A DNA stretch of 64,000 nucleotides from Sphingomonas sp. TZW2008 (GTDB lineage Bacteria; Pseudomonadota; Alphaproteobacteria; Sphingomonadales; Sphingomonadaceae). The notes under the pieces are model-generated. The model had not been told where the DNA came from, did no database searches, and was given only the letters and a program-made list of their open reading frames with translations. The stretch spans positions 101,901 through 165,900 of the forward strand of contig NZ_BDJB01000011.1 in the NCBI RefSeq assembly GCF_002117915.1, written 5' to 3'. Below are positions 16,547-25,781 of this stretch, in pieces (position 1 is the first letter of the stretch; each line of letters begins with the position of its first letter). Position numbers and translations under genes: made by a program.

Positions 16547-19500
16547 ATGGGTTTCCGCAACATCTCGGCCTGGTCGATACGCAATCCGGTGCCGTCGATC
16601 GTCCTGTTCGTCATCCTGACGGTTGCAGGCATCGTCAGCTTCATCCGCATGGACATCAACCGCGAGCCGGACATCGATTTCCCGGCGGTCGCGGTCGAAA
16701 TCTCGCAGCCCGGCGCCGCGCCGAGCGAGCTCGAGACGCAGGTGACGCAGCGCGTCGAGGCGGCGGTGCGCACGATCGAGGGCGTCGACGAGATCCAGTC
16801 GTTCGTCAGCGAGGGCAGTTCCGAGACGCTGATCCAGCTCGACATCGGCACGCCGGTGGACCGCGCGGTCAACGAAGTGCGCGACGCGGTGACGCAGATC
16901 CGCTCGAACCTGCCCGAAGGCATCCTCGAGCCGCAGATCAGCCGCGTGAAGATCAACGACGGCGATCTCGGCAGCTATTCGGTGATCGGCACCGACATGA
17001 CGATCGAGCAGCTGAGCTGGTACATCGACAATACGGTGACCAAGGAGCTGCTTTCGGTTGAAGGCATGGGCTCGGTGGAGCGCAACGGCGGGGTCGATCG
17101 CGAGATCCGCGTGATCCTCGATCCGGCGAAGCTCGCCGCGTACGGCCTCACCGCGACGCAGATCAACACGCAGCTGCGGCAGGTAAACCTCAACGCCGCG
17201 GGCGGGCGCGCGGAGATCGCGGGCGCCGAACAATCGGTCCGCGTGCTCGGCAACGCGCGCAACGCCTATGACCTGGGACAGACGCAGATCGCGATCGGCA
17301 ACGGGCGCACGGTGAAGCTGAGCGACGTCGCGACGGTGCGCGACCTCTACGCCGAGCAGCGCACAGCGGCCGGCGTCAACGGGCTGCCGGTGCTGAGCTT
17401 CGACTTCAAGCGCGCCAAGGGCTATTCCGAAGTCACCGTCTTCAAGGAGGCCGCGAAGAAGCTCGAGGAGCTCGAGAAGCGCAATCCCAAGGTGCGCTTC
17501 CAGCTGCGCATCAACGGCTCCGAATATGCGATGGAGCAGTATAAGAGCGCGATCCACGCGATGATCGAGGGCGCGGTGCTCGCGGTGTTCATCGTGTTCC
17601 TGTTCCTGCGCGACTGGCGCGCGACAATCATCTCCGCGCTGGCGATCCCGCTGTCGGCGATCCCGGCGTTCTTCTTCATGGACATGATGGGCTTCTCGCT
17701 CAACAGCATGACGCTGCTGGCGCTCAGCCTCGTCGCGGGCGTGCTGGTCGACGACGCGATCGTCGAAATCGAGAATATCGTGCGCCACATGCGGATGGGC
17801 AAATCGGCCTATCAGGCGTCGATCGATGCCGCCGACGAGATCGGCCTCGCCGTGCTGGCGACGACGATGGCGATCGTCGCGGTGTTCCTGCCGGTCGGGC
17901 TGATGCCGGGCGTGTCGGGGCAGTTCTTCAAGAATTTCGGCCTGACCGTGGTCGTCGCGGTGCTCATGAGCCTTGCCGTCGCGCGTCTCATCACGCCGAT
18001 GATCGCGGCCTATTTCCTGAAATCCGCCGGCCCCGAATCGCATGGCGAGGGGCGGCTGATGGACATCTACATGGCGGTGCTGCGCTGGACGCTCGAGCCC
18101 GGCCGGTCGATGGCGATCCGCGCGAAGGGCGGGATCCATCGCCTGACGGGCTATCTGCGCGATCACCGCATCTGGACGATGGGGATCGGCGGCATCGCCT
18201 TCGTGCTGACGGTGCTCGGCTTCGCGAGCCTGCCGATGCAGTTCCAGCCGTCGACCGACCAGGAACGCTCCACCGTGACGATCACGATGGCGCCGGGCAC
18301 GACGCTGGCGCAGACGCAGGCGACGGTGGACCGCGTGTACGAGCTGCTGCGCAAGCAGCCCGAGTCGGAGACGGTCTATACCCGCGCGGGCGTCGGCAAC
18401 GGGCGCGTCACGGTGCAGTTCAGGGACAAGCCCTCGTTCGGCAGCCGCATCGCCGCGTTCTTCAGCGGCGACGACGAGGGTAGCGCGCGCGCCAAGACAT
18501 CGACCGAGTTCGAGCGCGCGCTGGCGCCCGAGCTCGCCAAGATCCCCGACGCGCGCGTCAACTTCCAGTCGCAGTTCGGCTGGGGCGACAACAATCGCGA
18601 CGTTTCGGTGACGCTAGGTGGCGACGATCCCGTGCTGCTGCGCCAGACCGCCGACAAGATCGTCGCCGACATGGCGAAGATCCCCGGCTTCCTTGCGCCG
18701 CGCATTGCGGGCGACCTCAACCGGCCCGAAATCGTCATCAGGCCGCGGCTCGATCTCGCTGCCGACCTCGGCGTGACGACGAGCGCGCTGTCGAGTGCGA
18801 TCCGCATCGCGACGCTGGGCGATATCGACCAGAACAGCGCGCGCTTCTCGCTCAACGATCGCCAGATCCCGATTCGCGTGGCGCTCGAACAGGCATCGCG
18901 ATCGCGCATGGCGACGATCCGCAACTTGCCGGTGCAGACGCAGAACGGCGGATCGGTGCCGCTGTCGGTCGTCGCCGACATCGGCTTCGGCTCGGGCCCG
19001 ACCAAGATCAACCGGCTCAATCAGCAGCGCCAGCTGACGATCGGCGCGGATCTCGCGCCCGGCCTCGTCCTGTCGAATGCGATGCAGCAGGTGAACGCGC
19101 TGCCGATCATGAAGGACCTGCCGATCGGCGTGCAGAAGATGAGCGTCGGCCAGGCGAAGTGGCAGATGGAGATGCTGATCAACTTCGTCTTCGCGGTAAT
19201 CGCGGGCGTGTTCCTCGTCTTCTCGGTGCTGGTGCTGCTGTACCGCCGGCTGCTGCCGCCGCTCGTCAACATGGGCTCGCTGCTGCTCGCGCCGCTGGGC
19301 GGCGTGATCGCGCTGATGATCACCGGCAATCCCTTGTCGATGCCGGTGTTCATCGGGCTGCTGATGCTGCTCGGCATCGTTGCAAAGAATTCGATCCTGC
19401 TGATCGACTTCGCGCTGGAGGAGATGAACAGCGGCGTGCCGATCTACGAGGCGATCGTGGACGCCGGCCACAAGCGCGCGCAGCCGATCGTGATGACGAC

Positions 19501-19816
19501 GGTGGCGATGGTCGCAGGCATGGTGCCGACCGCGCTGGCGCTGACCGGCGACGGCGCGTGGCGCGCGCCGATGGGCATCGTGGTGATCGGCGGGCTGATC
19601 GTGTCGACGGTGCTGACGCTCGTCATCGTGCCGGCATCGTTCAGCCTCGCGATCGGCACCGAGCGACGGATCGGCCCGTGGCTCGGCCGCAAGCTGCTGA
19701 CCTATCGCCCCGGCGACGACGGCAGCGCGGTGATCGATCACAAGCCGGGAGGCGGGCCGCTGCCCGCGCCGCACGGCCGGATCGGCTATCACGAGGGCGA
19801 GGCACCGGCGGAGTGA
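16547..19816 (+). CDS. RND efflux transporter permease (AcrB/MdtB-like)
   Basis: 1089-residue inner-membrane proton-driven exporter of the hydrophobe/amphiphile RND type. The first membrane helix is preceded by SAWSIRNPVPSIV. The porter halves contain EPDIDFPAVAVEISQPGA and VNEVRDAVTQIRS. The mid-protein helices include VLVDDAIVEIENIVRHMR near residue 400, which carries the conserved acidic proton-relay residues, and the second half ends with GIVAKNSILLIDFALEEM near 948-965. Length fits the family (about 1020-1060) with a slightly long linker around 500-540. No dedicated regulator is adjacent. Substrates are unknown. Confidence 0.96.
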   Translation: MGFRNISAWSIRNPVPSIVLFVILTVAGIVSFIRMDINREPDIDFPAVAVEISQPGAAPSELETQVTQRVEAAVRTIEGVDEIQSFVSEGSSETLIQLDIGTPVDRAVNEVRDAVTQIRSNLPEGILEPQISRVKINDGDLGSYSVIGTDMTIEQLSWYIDNTVTKELLSVEGMGSVERNGGVDREIRVILDPAKLAAYGLTATQINTQLRQVNLNAAGGRAEIAGAEQSVRVLGNARNAYDLGQTQIAIGNGRTVKLSDVATVRDLYAEQRTAAGVNGLPVLSFDFKRAKGYSEVTVFKEAAKKLEELEKRNPKVRFQLRINGSEYAMEQYKSAIHAMIEGAVLAVFIVFLFLRDWRATIISALAIPLSAIPAFFFMDMMGFSLNSMTLLALSLVAGVLVDDAIVEIENIVRHMRMGKSAYQASIDAADEIGLAVLATTMAIVAVFLPVGLMPGVSGQFFKNFGLTVVVAVLMSLAVARLITPMIAAYFLKSAGPESHGEGRLMDIYMAVLRWTLEPGRSMAIRAKGGIHRLTGYLRDHRIWTMGIGGIAFVLTVLGFASLPMQFQPSTDQERSTVTITMAPGTTLAQTQATVDRVYELLRKQPESETVYTRAGVGNGRVTVQFRDKPSFGSRIAAFFSGDDEGSARAKTSTEFERALAPELAKIPDARVNFQSQFGWGDNNRDVSVTLGGDDPVLLRQTADKIVADMAKIPGFLAPRIAGDLNRPEIVIRPRLDLAADLGVTTSALSSAIRIATLGDIDQNSARFSLNDRQIPIRVALEQASRSRMATIRNLPVQTQNGGSVPLSVVADIGFGSGPTKINRLNQQRQLTIGADLAPGLVLSNAMQQVNALPIMKDLPIGVQKMSVGQAKWQMEMLINFVFAVIAGVFLVFSVLVLLYRRLLPPLVNMGSLLLAPLGGVIALMITGNPLSMPVFIGLLMLLGIVAKNSILLIDFALEEMNSGVPIYEAIVDAGHKRAQPIVMTTVAMVAGMVPTALALTGDGAWRAPMGIVVIGGLIVSTVLTLVIVPASFSLAIGTERRIGPWLGRKLLTYRPGDDGSAVIDHKPGGGPLPAPHGRIGYHEGEAPAE

Positions 19817-19873
19817 GCGCGCGCCGCCCGGCCGGCACGTGAACCATCGCGCGCGTCGCGGATTGATGCGCGC

Positions 19874-21139
19874 ATGATGCCGCCCGCGCTACGGCGCCCT
19901 TCGTCGACACGCCCGCCCGCCGGGCTGGTGCGCATGCGGCTCGTCGCGACCGGCATGCTCGTCGCGATGGCGGTGACGTTCCTCGTCGCGCGCGGTCTCC
20001 AGCCGCTGCATCCGGCATGGGGCTTCGTGCGCGCCTTCGCCGAAGCGGCGATGGTGGGCGGGCTGGCGGACTGGTTTGCGGTGACCGCGCTGTTCCGCCA
20101 TCCGATGGGACTGCCGATTCCGCACACCGCGATCATCCCGCGCAACAAGGACCGGATCGGCGACCAGCTGGCGCAATTCCTGCGCGACTATTTCCTGATC
20201 CCCGTCGTCGTCGCGCGGCGCATGCGGCGGATGGATCTCGCCAGCGCCGCCGGCCGCTGGCTCGCCAACCCGACCGCAGGCAGCAAGCGCGTGACGCGCG
20301 GCGCCTCGCGCCTGTCGGTCGAGGTACTCCAGGCGCTCGATCAGGAGCGGCTGGGCGGCATGGTGCGCGGGGCGATGGTAACACAGGTGCGCACGATCGA
20401 GCTTTCGCCGCTGCTCGGCCGCGCGCTGGAGGCGGCGATGACGGAGAACCGCCACCAGCCGGTGATCGACGGCGCACTCCGCTGGGCGCGCACCGTACTC
20501 GAATCGAACGATTCGATCGTGCGCGCGATGGTGCACGATCGTGCCGGTGCGATCCTGCGCTGGACCGGGCTCGACGAGACGCTGGCCAACAAGATCATCG
20601 ACGGGCTCGACAAGATGCTCGCCGAAGTCGCCGAGCAGCCGGCGCATCCGATGCGCGCGAAGGTGGAGGAGGCGCTGGCGGGACTGGCGCACGACCTGCA
20701 GCACAACCCAGAGATGCGCGCGCGCGTCGAGACACTGAAGCTGTCGCTACTCGAGAATCCGGCGATGCAGCAGTGGATCAACGGGCTTTGGGAGCAGGCG
20801 CGCCATGCGATGCTGCGCGCCGCGCGCGATCCCGAACGGCTGCTCGCGGGCAAGCTGGGCGAGATGCTGCGCCAGCTGGGCCAGACGCTCGAACGCGACG
20901 CGCGGCTGCGCACCACGATCAACCGCTTTGCGCGCCGCGTCGCGGTGGGCGCGGCGGCGGATTACGGCGACGTGATCGTCGGCCTTGTCTCCGAGACGGT
21001 GCGGGGGTGGGACGCGCAGACGATCACGCAACGGCTGGAACATGCGGTGGGCAAGGACCTGCAGTTCATCCGCATCAACGGCACGCTCGTCGGCGGGCTT
21101 GTCGGGCTCGGCATCCACGCGGTCGACGTCGTTCTGTAA
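19874..21139 (+). CDS. DUF445 family membrane protein
   Basis: 421-residue protein of the DUF445 family. A membrane helix near the N terminus (MRLVATGMLVAMAVTFLVARGL) is followed by the family hallmark AMVGGLADWFAVTALFRHPMGLPIPHTAIIP at about 55-85 (split here only for description). A long, mostly helical middle follows, and the C-terminal hydrophobic stretch is IRINGTLVGGLVGLGIHAVDVVL. These proteins are predicted to sit in the inner membrane with a long helical cytoplasmic or periplasmic region; no molecular function is established. It sits 99 bases before the Mla-type operon, so it may be transcribed separately. Confidence 0.92.
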   Translation: MMPPALRRPSSTRPPAGLVRMRLVATGMLVAMAVTFLVARGLQPLHPAWGFVRAFAEAAMVGGLADWFAVTALFRHPMGLPIPHTAIIPRNKDRIGDQLAQFLRDYFLIPVVVARRMRRMDLASAAGRWLANPTAGSKRVTRGASRLSVEVLQALDQERLGGMVRGAMVTQVRTIELSPLLGRALEAAMTENRHQPVIDGALRWARTVLESNDSIVRAMVHDRAGAILRWTGLDETLANKIIDGLDKMLAEVAEQPAHPMRAKVEEALAGLAHDLQHNPEMRARVETLKLSLLENPAMQQWINGLWEQARHAMLRAARDPERLLAGKLGEMLRQLGQTLERDARLRTTINRFARRVAVGAAADYGDVIVGLVSETVRGWDAQTITQRLEHAVGKDLQFIRINGTLVGGLVGLGIHAVDVVL

Positions 21140-21208
21140 CGGCACATTGGCGTACGATCGCGGATTGAGCGTGCAACATCCCGTCGCACTGCACGTTCAT
21201 CTTGTCGG

Positions 21209-21228
21209 CTAGCGGTACTTCCCGCTAG
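21209..21228 (+). other. Small hairpin in the leader of the Mla-type operon
   Basis: CTAGCGG (21209-21215), loop TACTTC, CCGCTAG (21222-21228) form a perfect 7-bp stem ending 10 bases before the mlaE ATG and just before the purine-rich ribosome site GCGGGGGA. It could modulate translation initiation, or it may be chance. Confidence 0.4.
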
Positions 21229-21238
21229 AGGCGGGGGA

Positions 21239-22336
21239 ATGGGCGCATTGGCCGACTTCAGCGACGACGGGGGACGGTTGCGCTTTTCCGGCGACCTGTC
21301 GCTGGCGCAGATCGGTGACTTGCCGACCAGGCTCGACGCGCACACCGGCAGCGTGTCGGCGATCGACCTGTCGGGGATCGACCGGATCGATACGATCGGG
21401 GCGTGGATCGTGCACCGCTTTGCCAAGCGCACCAATGCGGCGATTGAGGGGCTGAAGCCCGAACAGCAGCACTTGCTGGAACAAGTGCAGCGCGCCGATC
21501 AGGCGGCCCCGATGCGCAAAGCCCCGATCAGCCCGTTCACCCGCGTGCTGGGCGAGATCGGCGAGGCGGTGGCAATCGCCGGGCGGACGTTGCTCGGGCT
21601 GCTCGGCTTCCTTGGTGCGACGGTGATCGCGTTCTTCAACGTCATCCGCCACCCGCGTCGCTTCCGCTTCAACGCGACGGTGCAGCGGTTCGAGGTGGTC
21701 GGCGTCTCGGCGCTCGGCATCGTCGGGTTGATGAGCTTCCTGATCGGTATCGTCATCGCGCAGCAGGGCGCGGTGCAGCTGCGCCAGTTCGGTGCGGAGG
21801 TATTCACGATCAACCTCATCGGGCGGATCACGCTACGCGAGCTCGGAGTGCTAATGACCGCGATCATGGTCGCGGGCCGATCGGGATCGTCGTTCGCGGC
21901 GCAGCTCGGCACGATGAAGCTGACCGAGGAAATCGATGCGATGCGCACGATCGGCGTCTCGCCGATGGAGGCGCTGGTGCTGCCGCGCACGATCGCGGCG
22001 GTGGTGCTGATGCCGCTGCTCGGCTTCTATTCCTCGCTGATCGCGATCATCGGCGGCGGGCTGCTGTGCTGGTGGCAGCTCGAGATCCCGCCCGTCACCT
22101 ATATCGCGCGGCTGCGCGAGGTGGTGCCGATCACCGATCTTTACGTCGGGCTGATCAAGGCGCCGGTGTTCGGCGCGATCATCGCGGTCGCCGGCTGCTT
22201 CCAGGGGATGCAGGTGGAGGGCGATGCCGAGCAGGTCGGCACGCGGACGACCTCTGCGGTGGTGCAGGCGATCTTCCTCGTCATCGTGCTCGACGCGATT
22301 TTCGCGGTATTTTTCGAGCGGATCGGATGGATCTGA
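21239..22336 (+). CDS. mlaE: MlaE-family ABC permease with fused N-terminal STAS domain
   Basis: 365-residue inner-membrane permease of a lipid (phospholipid-type) ABC transporter. Residues 1-90 form a STAS-like domain (VSAIDLSGIDRIDTIGAWIVHRF), equivalent to the separate MlaB subunit of E. coli. The MlaE permease follows from about 105, with FQ-type helix VSALGIVGLMSFLIGIVIAQ, GRSGSSFAAQLGTMKLTEEIDA and MRTIGVSPMEALVLPR near 230-260. It is first of four coupled genes. Its TGA overlaps the ATPase start (TGATG). Such systems maintain outer-membrane lipid asymmetry or import hydrophobic compounds. Confidence 0.94.
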   Translation: MGALADFSDDGGRLRFSGDLSLAQIGDLPTRLDAHTGSVSAIDLSGIDRIDTIGAWIVHRFAKRTNAAIEGLKPEQQHLLEQVQRADQAAPMRKAPISPFTRVLGEIGEAVAIAGRTLLGLLGFLGATVIAFFNVIRHPRRFRFNATVQRFEVVGVSALGIVGLMSFLIGIVIAQQGAVQLRQFGAEVFTINLIGRITLRELGVLMTAIMVAGRSGSSFAAQLGTMKLTEEIDAMRTIGVSPMEALVLPRTIAAVVLMPLLGFYSSLIAIIGGGLLCWWQLEIPPVTYIARLREVVPITDLYVGLIKAPVFGAIIAVAGCFQGMQVEGDAEQVGTRTTSAVVQAIFLVIVLDAIFAVFFERIGWI

Positions 22337-23226
22337 TGCCGGCGGCGACAGGCGACAACATCATCGAGGTGCGCGGGCTGAAGAACGCCTTCGGCGATCA
22401 GGTGGTGCACGAGAACCTCGATCTCGACGTGCGGCGCGGTGAGATCCTGGGCGTCGTCGGCGGCTCGGGCACGGGCAAGTCGGTGCTGATGCGGTCGATC
22501 ATCGGGTTGCAGAGCCCCGTCGCGGGCGAAGTGACGGTGTTCGGCGAGCCGACGCTCGGTCGCGAGGAGACGGAGGCGGTCGAGATCCGCAAGCGCTGGG
22601 GCGTGCTGTTCCAGGGCGGTGCCTTGTTCTCGACGCTGACGGTGGCGGAGAACGTGCAGGTGCCGCTGCGCGAATTCTATCCGCAGCTCGATCTGGCGCT
22701 GCTCGACGAGATCGCGTCGTACAAGGTCATGATGACAGGCCTGCCCGCCGACGCGGGGCCCAAATATCCCGCCGAACTCTCCGGCGGGATGAAGAAGCGT
22801 GCAGGGCTGGCGCGCGCGCTCGCGCTCGATCCCGAACTGCTGTTCCTCGACGAGCCGACCGCCGGGCTCGATCCGATCGGCGCGGCGGCGTTCGACGATC
22901 TCACCAAGTCGCTGCAGAAGACGCTGGGGCTGACGGTGTTCCTGATCACGCATGATCTCGATACGCTGTACGCGATTTGCGACCGGGTGGCGGTGCTCGC
23001 CGACAAGCGCGTCATCGCGGTGGGCACGATCGACGAGCTGCTCGCGCTCGATCATCCCTGGATCCAGGAATATTTTCGCGGACCGCGCGGGCGCGCCGCG
23101 GTGGCGACCCAGGAAGCACAGGAGCAGGCGCACGCTCAGGAGCACGCGTCCGCACAACAGACTACGCAGGCCGGTGCGCCGGGCGCGCGCAATGACGACA
23201 CTCGCCAGATCTCAGGGGCAGATTGA
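22336..23226 (+). CDS. mlaF: Mla-type ABC transporter ATP-binding protein
   Basis: 296-residue ABC ATPase. Walker A is GGSGTGKS (about residues 40-47), the Q-loop is in VLFQGG, the signature LSGGMKKRAGLARA lies near 148-161, Walker B is LLFLDEP near 170-176 and the switch histidine is in LITHD. The deviating signature LSGGMKKR is typical of MlaF-type ATPases. The C terminus extends into a Gln/Ala-rich tail (about 255-296). I chose the ATG at 22336 because it makes a TGATG overlap with mlaE, the same coupling used to the next gene; an ATG nine bases upstream is possible. Confidence 0.94.
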   Translation: MPAATGDNIIEVRGLKNAFGDQVVHENLDLDVRRGEILGVVGGSGTGKSVLMRSIIGLQSPVAGEVTVFGEPTLGREETEAVEIRKRWGVLFQGGALFSTLTVAENVQVPLREFYPQLDLALLDEIASYKVMMTGLPADAGPKYPAELSGGMKKRAGLARALALDPELLFLDEPTAGLDPIGAAAFDDLTKSLQKTLGLTVFLITHDLDTLYAICDRVAVLADKRVIAVGTIDELLALDHPWIQEYFRGPRGRAAVATQEAQEQAHAQEHASAQQTTQAGAPGARNDDTRQISGAD

Positions 23227-24188
23227 TGGAAACCCGTTCCAACCACGTCCTTGTCGGGGCCGTCGTGCTGATCCTGCTGGCGGTGCTTGCGCTGTTCACG
23301 GTGTGGATCGCGCGGCTCGGCGGGTCGACCGAGAAGGAATATGACATCTTCTTCAAACAGTCGGTCGACGGTTTGGCGAAGGGTTCGTCGGTCACCTATT
23401 CGGGTGTGCCGTCGGGCCAAGTCAAATCGATCCAGCTGTGGCGCAACGATCCGCAGTTCGTCCGCGTCCGCATCAGTGTCAATAACGAGACGCCGATCCT
23501 GCAGGGCACGGCGGCGACGGTGCAGGGCAGCTTCACCGGCACGAGCACGATCAGCCTCGACGGTGCGCGCAAGGGCGCGCCGCCGATCGTGTGCCCGGAA
23601 AACGACATGGCGAGCCAGTGCCCGTACGGCGTGCCGGTGATCCCGACCAAGACGGGCGGCATCGGTGCGATCCTCAATTCCGCGCCGCAGCTGCTCGAGC
23701 GGCTGTCAACGCTGACCGAACGGCTGACCGGGCTATTGACCGACCGCAACCAGGCGTCGATCGCCGGGATCCTGGAGAACACCAACCGGCTGACCAACGC
23801 GCTCGCCGATCGCGGGCCCGAGATCGCCGCGACGCTGGCGCAAACGCGGGTCGCGATCCAGCAGGCCGGCACCGCGGCGGAGCAGATCGGCGCGCTGGCG
23901 GCAACCACCAACGGCGTCCTCGCAGAGGATGTGAAGCCGGCGATGGCCAACCTCAACGAGACGATCCGCTCGGCCAAGCAGAGCGCCGACACGCTCAACG
24001 GCGCGATCCAGGATGCGCGGCCGGGCCTGCAGACCTTCTCCAAGCGGACCGTGCCCGAAATCAACCAGCTGGTGCTCGACCTGCGCCAGATGTCGCAATC
24101 GCTCGCCTCGGTGGCGGAGAAGGTCGACCGTCAGGGGGCAAGTTCGCTGATCGGCCAGCAGAAGCTGCCGGACTATAAGGGCAAGTGA
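23226..24188 (+). CDS. mlaD: MlaD-family (MCE domain) substrate-binding subunit
   Basis: 320-residue periplasmic-facing protein held by one N-terminal membrane anchor (VLVGAVVLILLAVLALFTVWIA, near residues 8-30). It is followed by the MCE domain at about 38-118 (YDIFFKQSVDGLAKGSSVTY, GVPSGQVKSIQLW). The remainder is a long helical region with repeated Leu/Thr/Glu patterns, including LSTLTERLTGLLTDRNQASI, compatible with an oligomeric channel. MCE proteins bind or channel lipids between membranes. Its ATG overlaps the ATPase stop as TGATG. Confidence 0.93.
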   Translation: METRSNHVLVGAVVLILLAVLALFTVWIARLGGSTEKEYDIFFKQSVDGLAKGSSVTYSGVPSGQVKSIQLWRNDPQFVRVRISVNNETPILQGTAATVQGSFTGTSTISLDGARKGAPPIVCPENDMASQCPYGVPVIPTKTGGIGAILNSAPQLLERLSTLTERLTGLLTDRNQASIAGILENTNRLTNALADRGPEIAATLAQTRVAIQQAGTAAEQIGALAATTNGVLAEDVKPAMANLNETIRSAKQSADTLNGAIQDARPGLQTFSKRTVPEINQLVLDLRQMSQSLASVAEKVDRQGASSLIGQQKLPDYKGK

Positions 24189-24189
24189 T

Positions 24190-24771
24190 ATGAAGAAGCT
24201 TCTGATCGGCCTTGCCGCTTTGCCGCTCGCCGGCTGCCTGAGCTTCGGCGGGAAGACGCCGGATACGCTGCTGAGCCTGACGGCGGCGCAGCAGGTGCCC
24301 GTCGGTCAGGCGCAGTCCTCGGCCGGGGCGCGCACGATCACCGTTCAGGTGCCCAGCGTGCCGCAGGCGCTCGCCAACAACCGCGTGCCGGTGCAGGCGA
24401 CGGCGACCGACATCGCCTACGTCAAGGATGCGCAGTGGATCGAGCCGCCGGCGCGGCAGTTCGCGCGCGTCCTGTCGGACACGGTGGCGGCGCGGACCGG
24501 GCGGGTGGTGCTGTCGGGCGCGCAATCGCTCGCCGATCCGGGCGCGCGGCTGGCGGGCGAATTGCGGATGTTCGGCGTCGATGCCGCGGCGTCGAGCGCG
24601 GTGGTGACGTACGACGCGGCGCTGGTGCGCGACGAGGGGGGGGCGCTGGAGAAGCGCCGCTTCGAGGCGCGTGTGCCGGTGTCGGCAATCGAGGCGGGGC
24701 CGGTCGGCGTCGCGCTCAACCAGGCGGCCAATCAGGTCGCCGGCGAGGTCGCCGACTGGGTCGGCCGTTGA
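24190..24771 (+). CDS. ABC-type transport auxiliary lipoprotein (PqiC-like)
   Basis: 193-residue lipoprotein with signal MKKLLIGLAALPLAGC (acylated Cys16). The mature part matches the ABC-type transport auxiliary lipoprotein family: VQVPSVPQALANNRVPV and IAYVKDAQWIEPPARQFARVL near 75-100, then a C-terminal helix ending QVAGEVADWVGR. Members are thought to assist MCE transport at the outer membrane. It starts one base after the mlaD stop and completes a four-gene operon. No MlaC-type soluble carrier is present, so this protein may take part of that role. Confidence 0.91.
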   Translation: MKKLLIGLAALPLAGCLSFGGKTPDTLLSLTAAQQVPVGQAQSSAGARTITVQVPSVPQALANNRVPVQATATDIAYVKDAQWIEPPARQFARVLSDTVAARTGRVVLSGAQSLADPGARLAGELRMFGVDAAASSAVVTYDAALVRDEGGALEKRRFEARVPVSAIEAGPVGVALNQAANQVAGEVADWVGR

Positions 24772-24781
24772 GGCAGTGACG

Positions 24782-24810
24782 GCGCGCGCCGGGACGGACC
24801 CGACGCGCGC
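24782..24810. terminator. GC-rich hairpin between convergent genes
   Basis: GCGCGCGCCGGG (24782-24793), loop ACGGA, CCCGACGCGCGC (24799-24810): 12-bp arms with one mismatch, between the Mla operon end and the convergent MipA/OmpV gene. No T-run follows on either strand, so termination is likely but not certain. Confidence 0.5.
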
Positions 24811-24816
24811 ACCCCA

Positions 24817-25713
24817 TCAGAAAGTAAAGGCGACGCCGACCGCGCCGAGCCACTGCGTGCGCGATCCGGCGATGCGGACGAGCGGGCTGTCGGCAACGTC
24901 GTTGATCATGCGGCGATAGGTCCCGCCGGCGACGAGCTTGAAGCCGCGCAGCAGGTTGCCGGTGAGCGAATAGGTGCCGAGCGCGCCAACGGTCCAGTTC
25001 TTCCATCCGCCGCGGCCGGTGGTGTAGGTGGGCAGGCCGCTGATCGCCGACTGGCCGACCGGGACGTAGAAATAGGTCTGGACGTATTTGGTCCCGACCC
25101 GCTCGGCCGAGGCGAACAGCGCGACCGCGGATTTCTCGCTCAATGGCGTGAAGTAATTGACGGTCGGCTGCCAGATGCCGCTGCGATGCACGCCGCTAAC
25201 GTCGTGGCGATAGCTGACCGAGACCGACAATTTGTCATACTGACTGGTGATGACGCCGGTCTTGCCGATGCCGGCATAGCCGCCGAGCTCGATCGACGTA
25301 TCGCGCTCGCCCAGCCGGCGAACGCGCGCGTCCTCGATGCTCTGACGGTTGCTGCGCATGAAATTGATCGCCGCAACGGGGCCGAGCTGGACATCCCACG
25401 ACGGGCCGCCGGGGCTGGGGATGAGATCGGCGCTGGCGCGGCTGCCCAGCACCGAGAAGCTGATCCCGCCGATCGTGCCGATCGCCGCCGGCCCGGGCGC
25501 GAAGCGATAGTCGTTCGACCCTTCGTAATCGGGCAAATAGGCGAGCCCGAGCCCGAGCGTGATCGTGTCGCGACCGAAATCCGCCATCGCGTTGGGCGCG
25601 TCACTGGGCGCGGGCGCCGATGCGGCTTCGGCGGGCGGCGCATCCTGAGCGACGACGGCGGTCGGCAGCGCGGCAGCGACGGCCGCGCCGATGAGCAGAT
25701 TCCTGGCGATCAC
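24817..25713 (-). CDS. MipA/OmpV family outer-membrane protein
   Basis: 298-residue predicted outer-membrane beta-barrel with signal peptide (MIARNLLIGAAVAAALPTAVVAQ). An Ala/Pro-rich spacer follows, then DTITLGLGLAYLPDYEGSND, the characteristic start of MipA/OmpV barrels, near residue 50. The protein ends in an aromatic residue (GVAFTF) as outer-membrane barrels do. MipA binds murein-synthetic enzymes in E. coli; other members are porin-like or stress-associated, so the specific role is open. It is followed upstream by DUF2141 on the same strand, 68 bases away. Confidence 0.92.
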   Translation of the reverse strand: MIARNLLIGAAVAAALPTAVVAQDAPPAEAASAPAPSDAPNAMADFGRDTITLGLGLAYLPDYEGSNDYRFAPGPAAIGTIGGISFSVLGSRASADLIPSPGGPSWDVQLGPVAAINFMRSNRQSIEDARVRRLGERDTSIELGGYAGIGKTGVITSQYDKLSVSVSYRHDVSGVHRSGIWQPTVNYFTPLSEKSAVALFASAERVGTKYVQTYFYVPVGQSAISGLPTYTTGRGGWKNWTVGALGTYSLTGNLLRGFKLVAGGTYRRMINDVADSPLVRIAGSRTQWLGAVGVAFTF

Positions 25714-25781
25714 GAGAAATTGTCCCCTTCTTACAAGGGACGCAAACCCGCCTAATCTGGTTTAGCTCCGGCCAGTATTGC

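Noticed and set aside
16475..18166. 563-codon minus-strand frame
   Set aside because: Antisense of the RND permease; His/Arg/Asp-rich noise.
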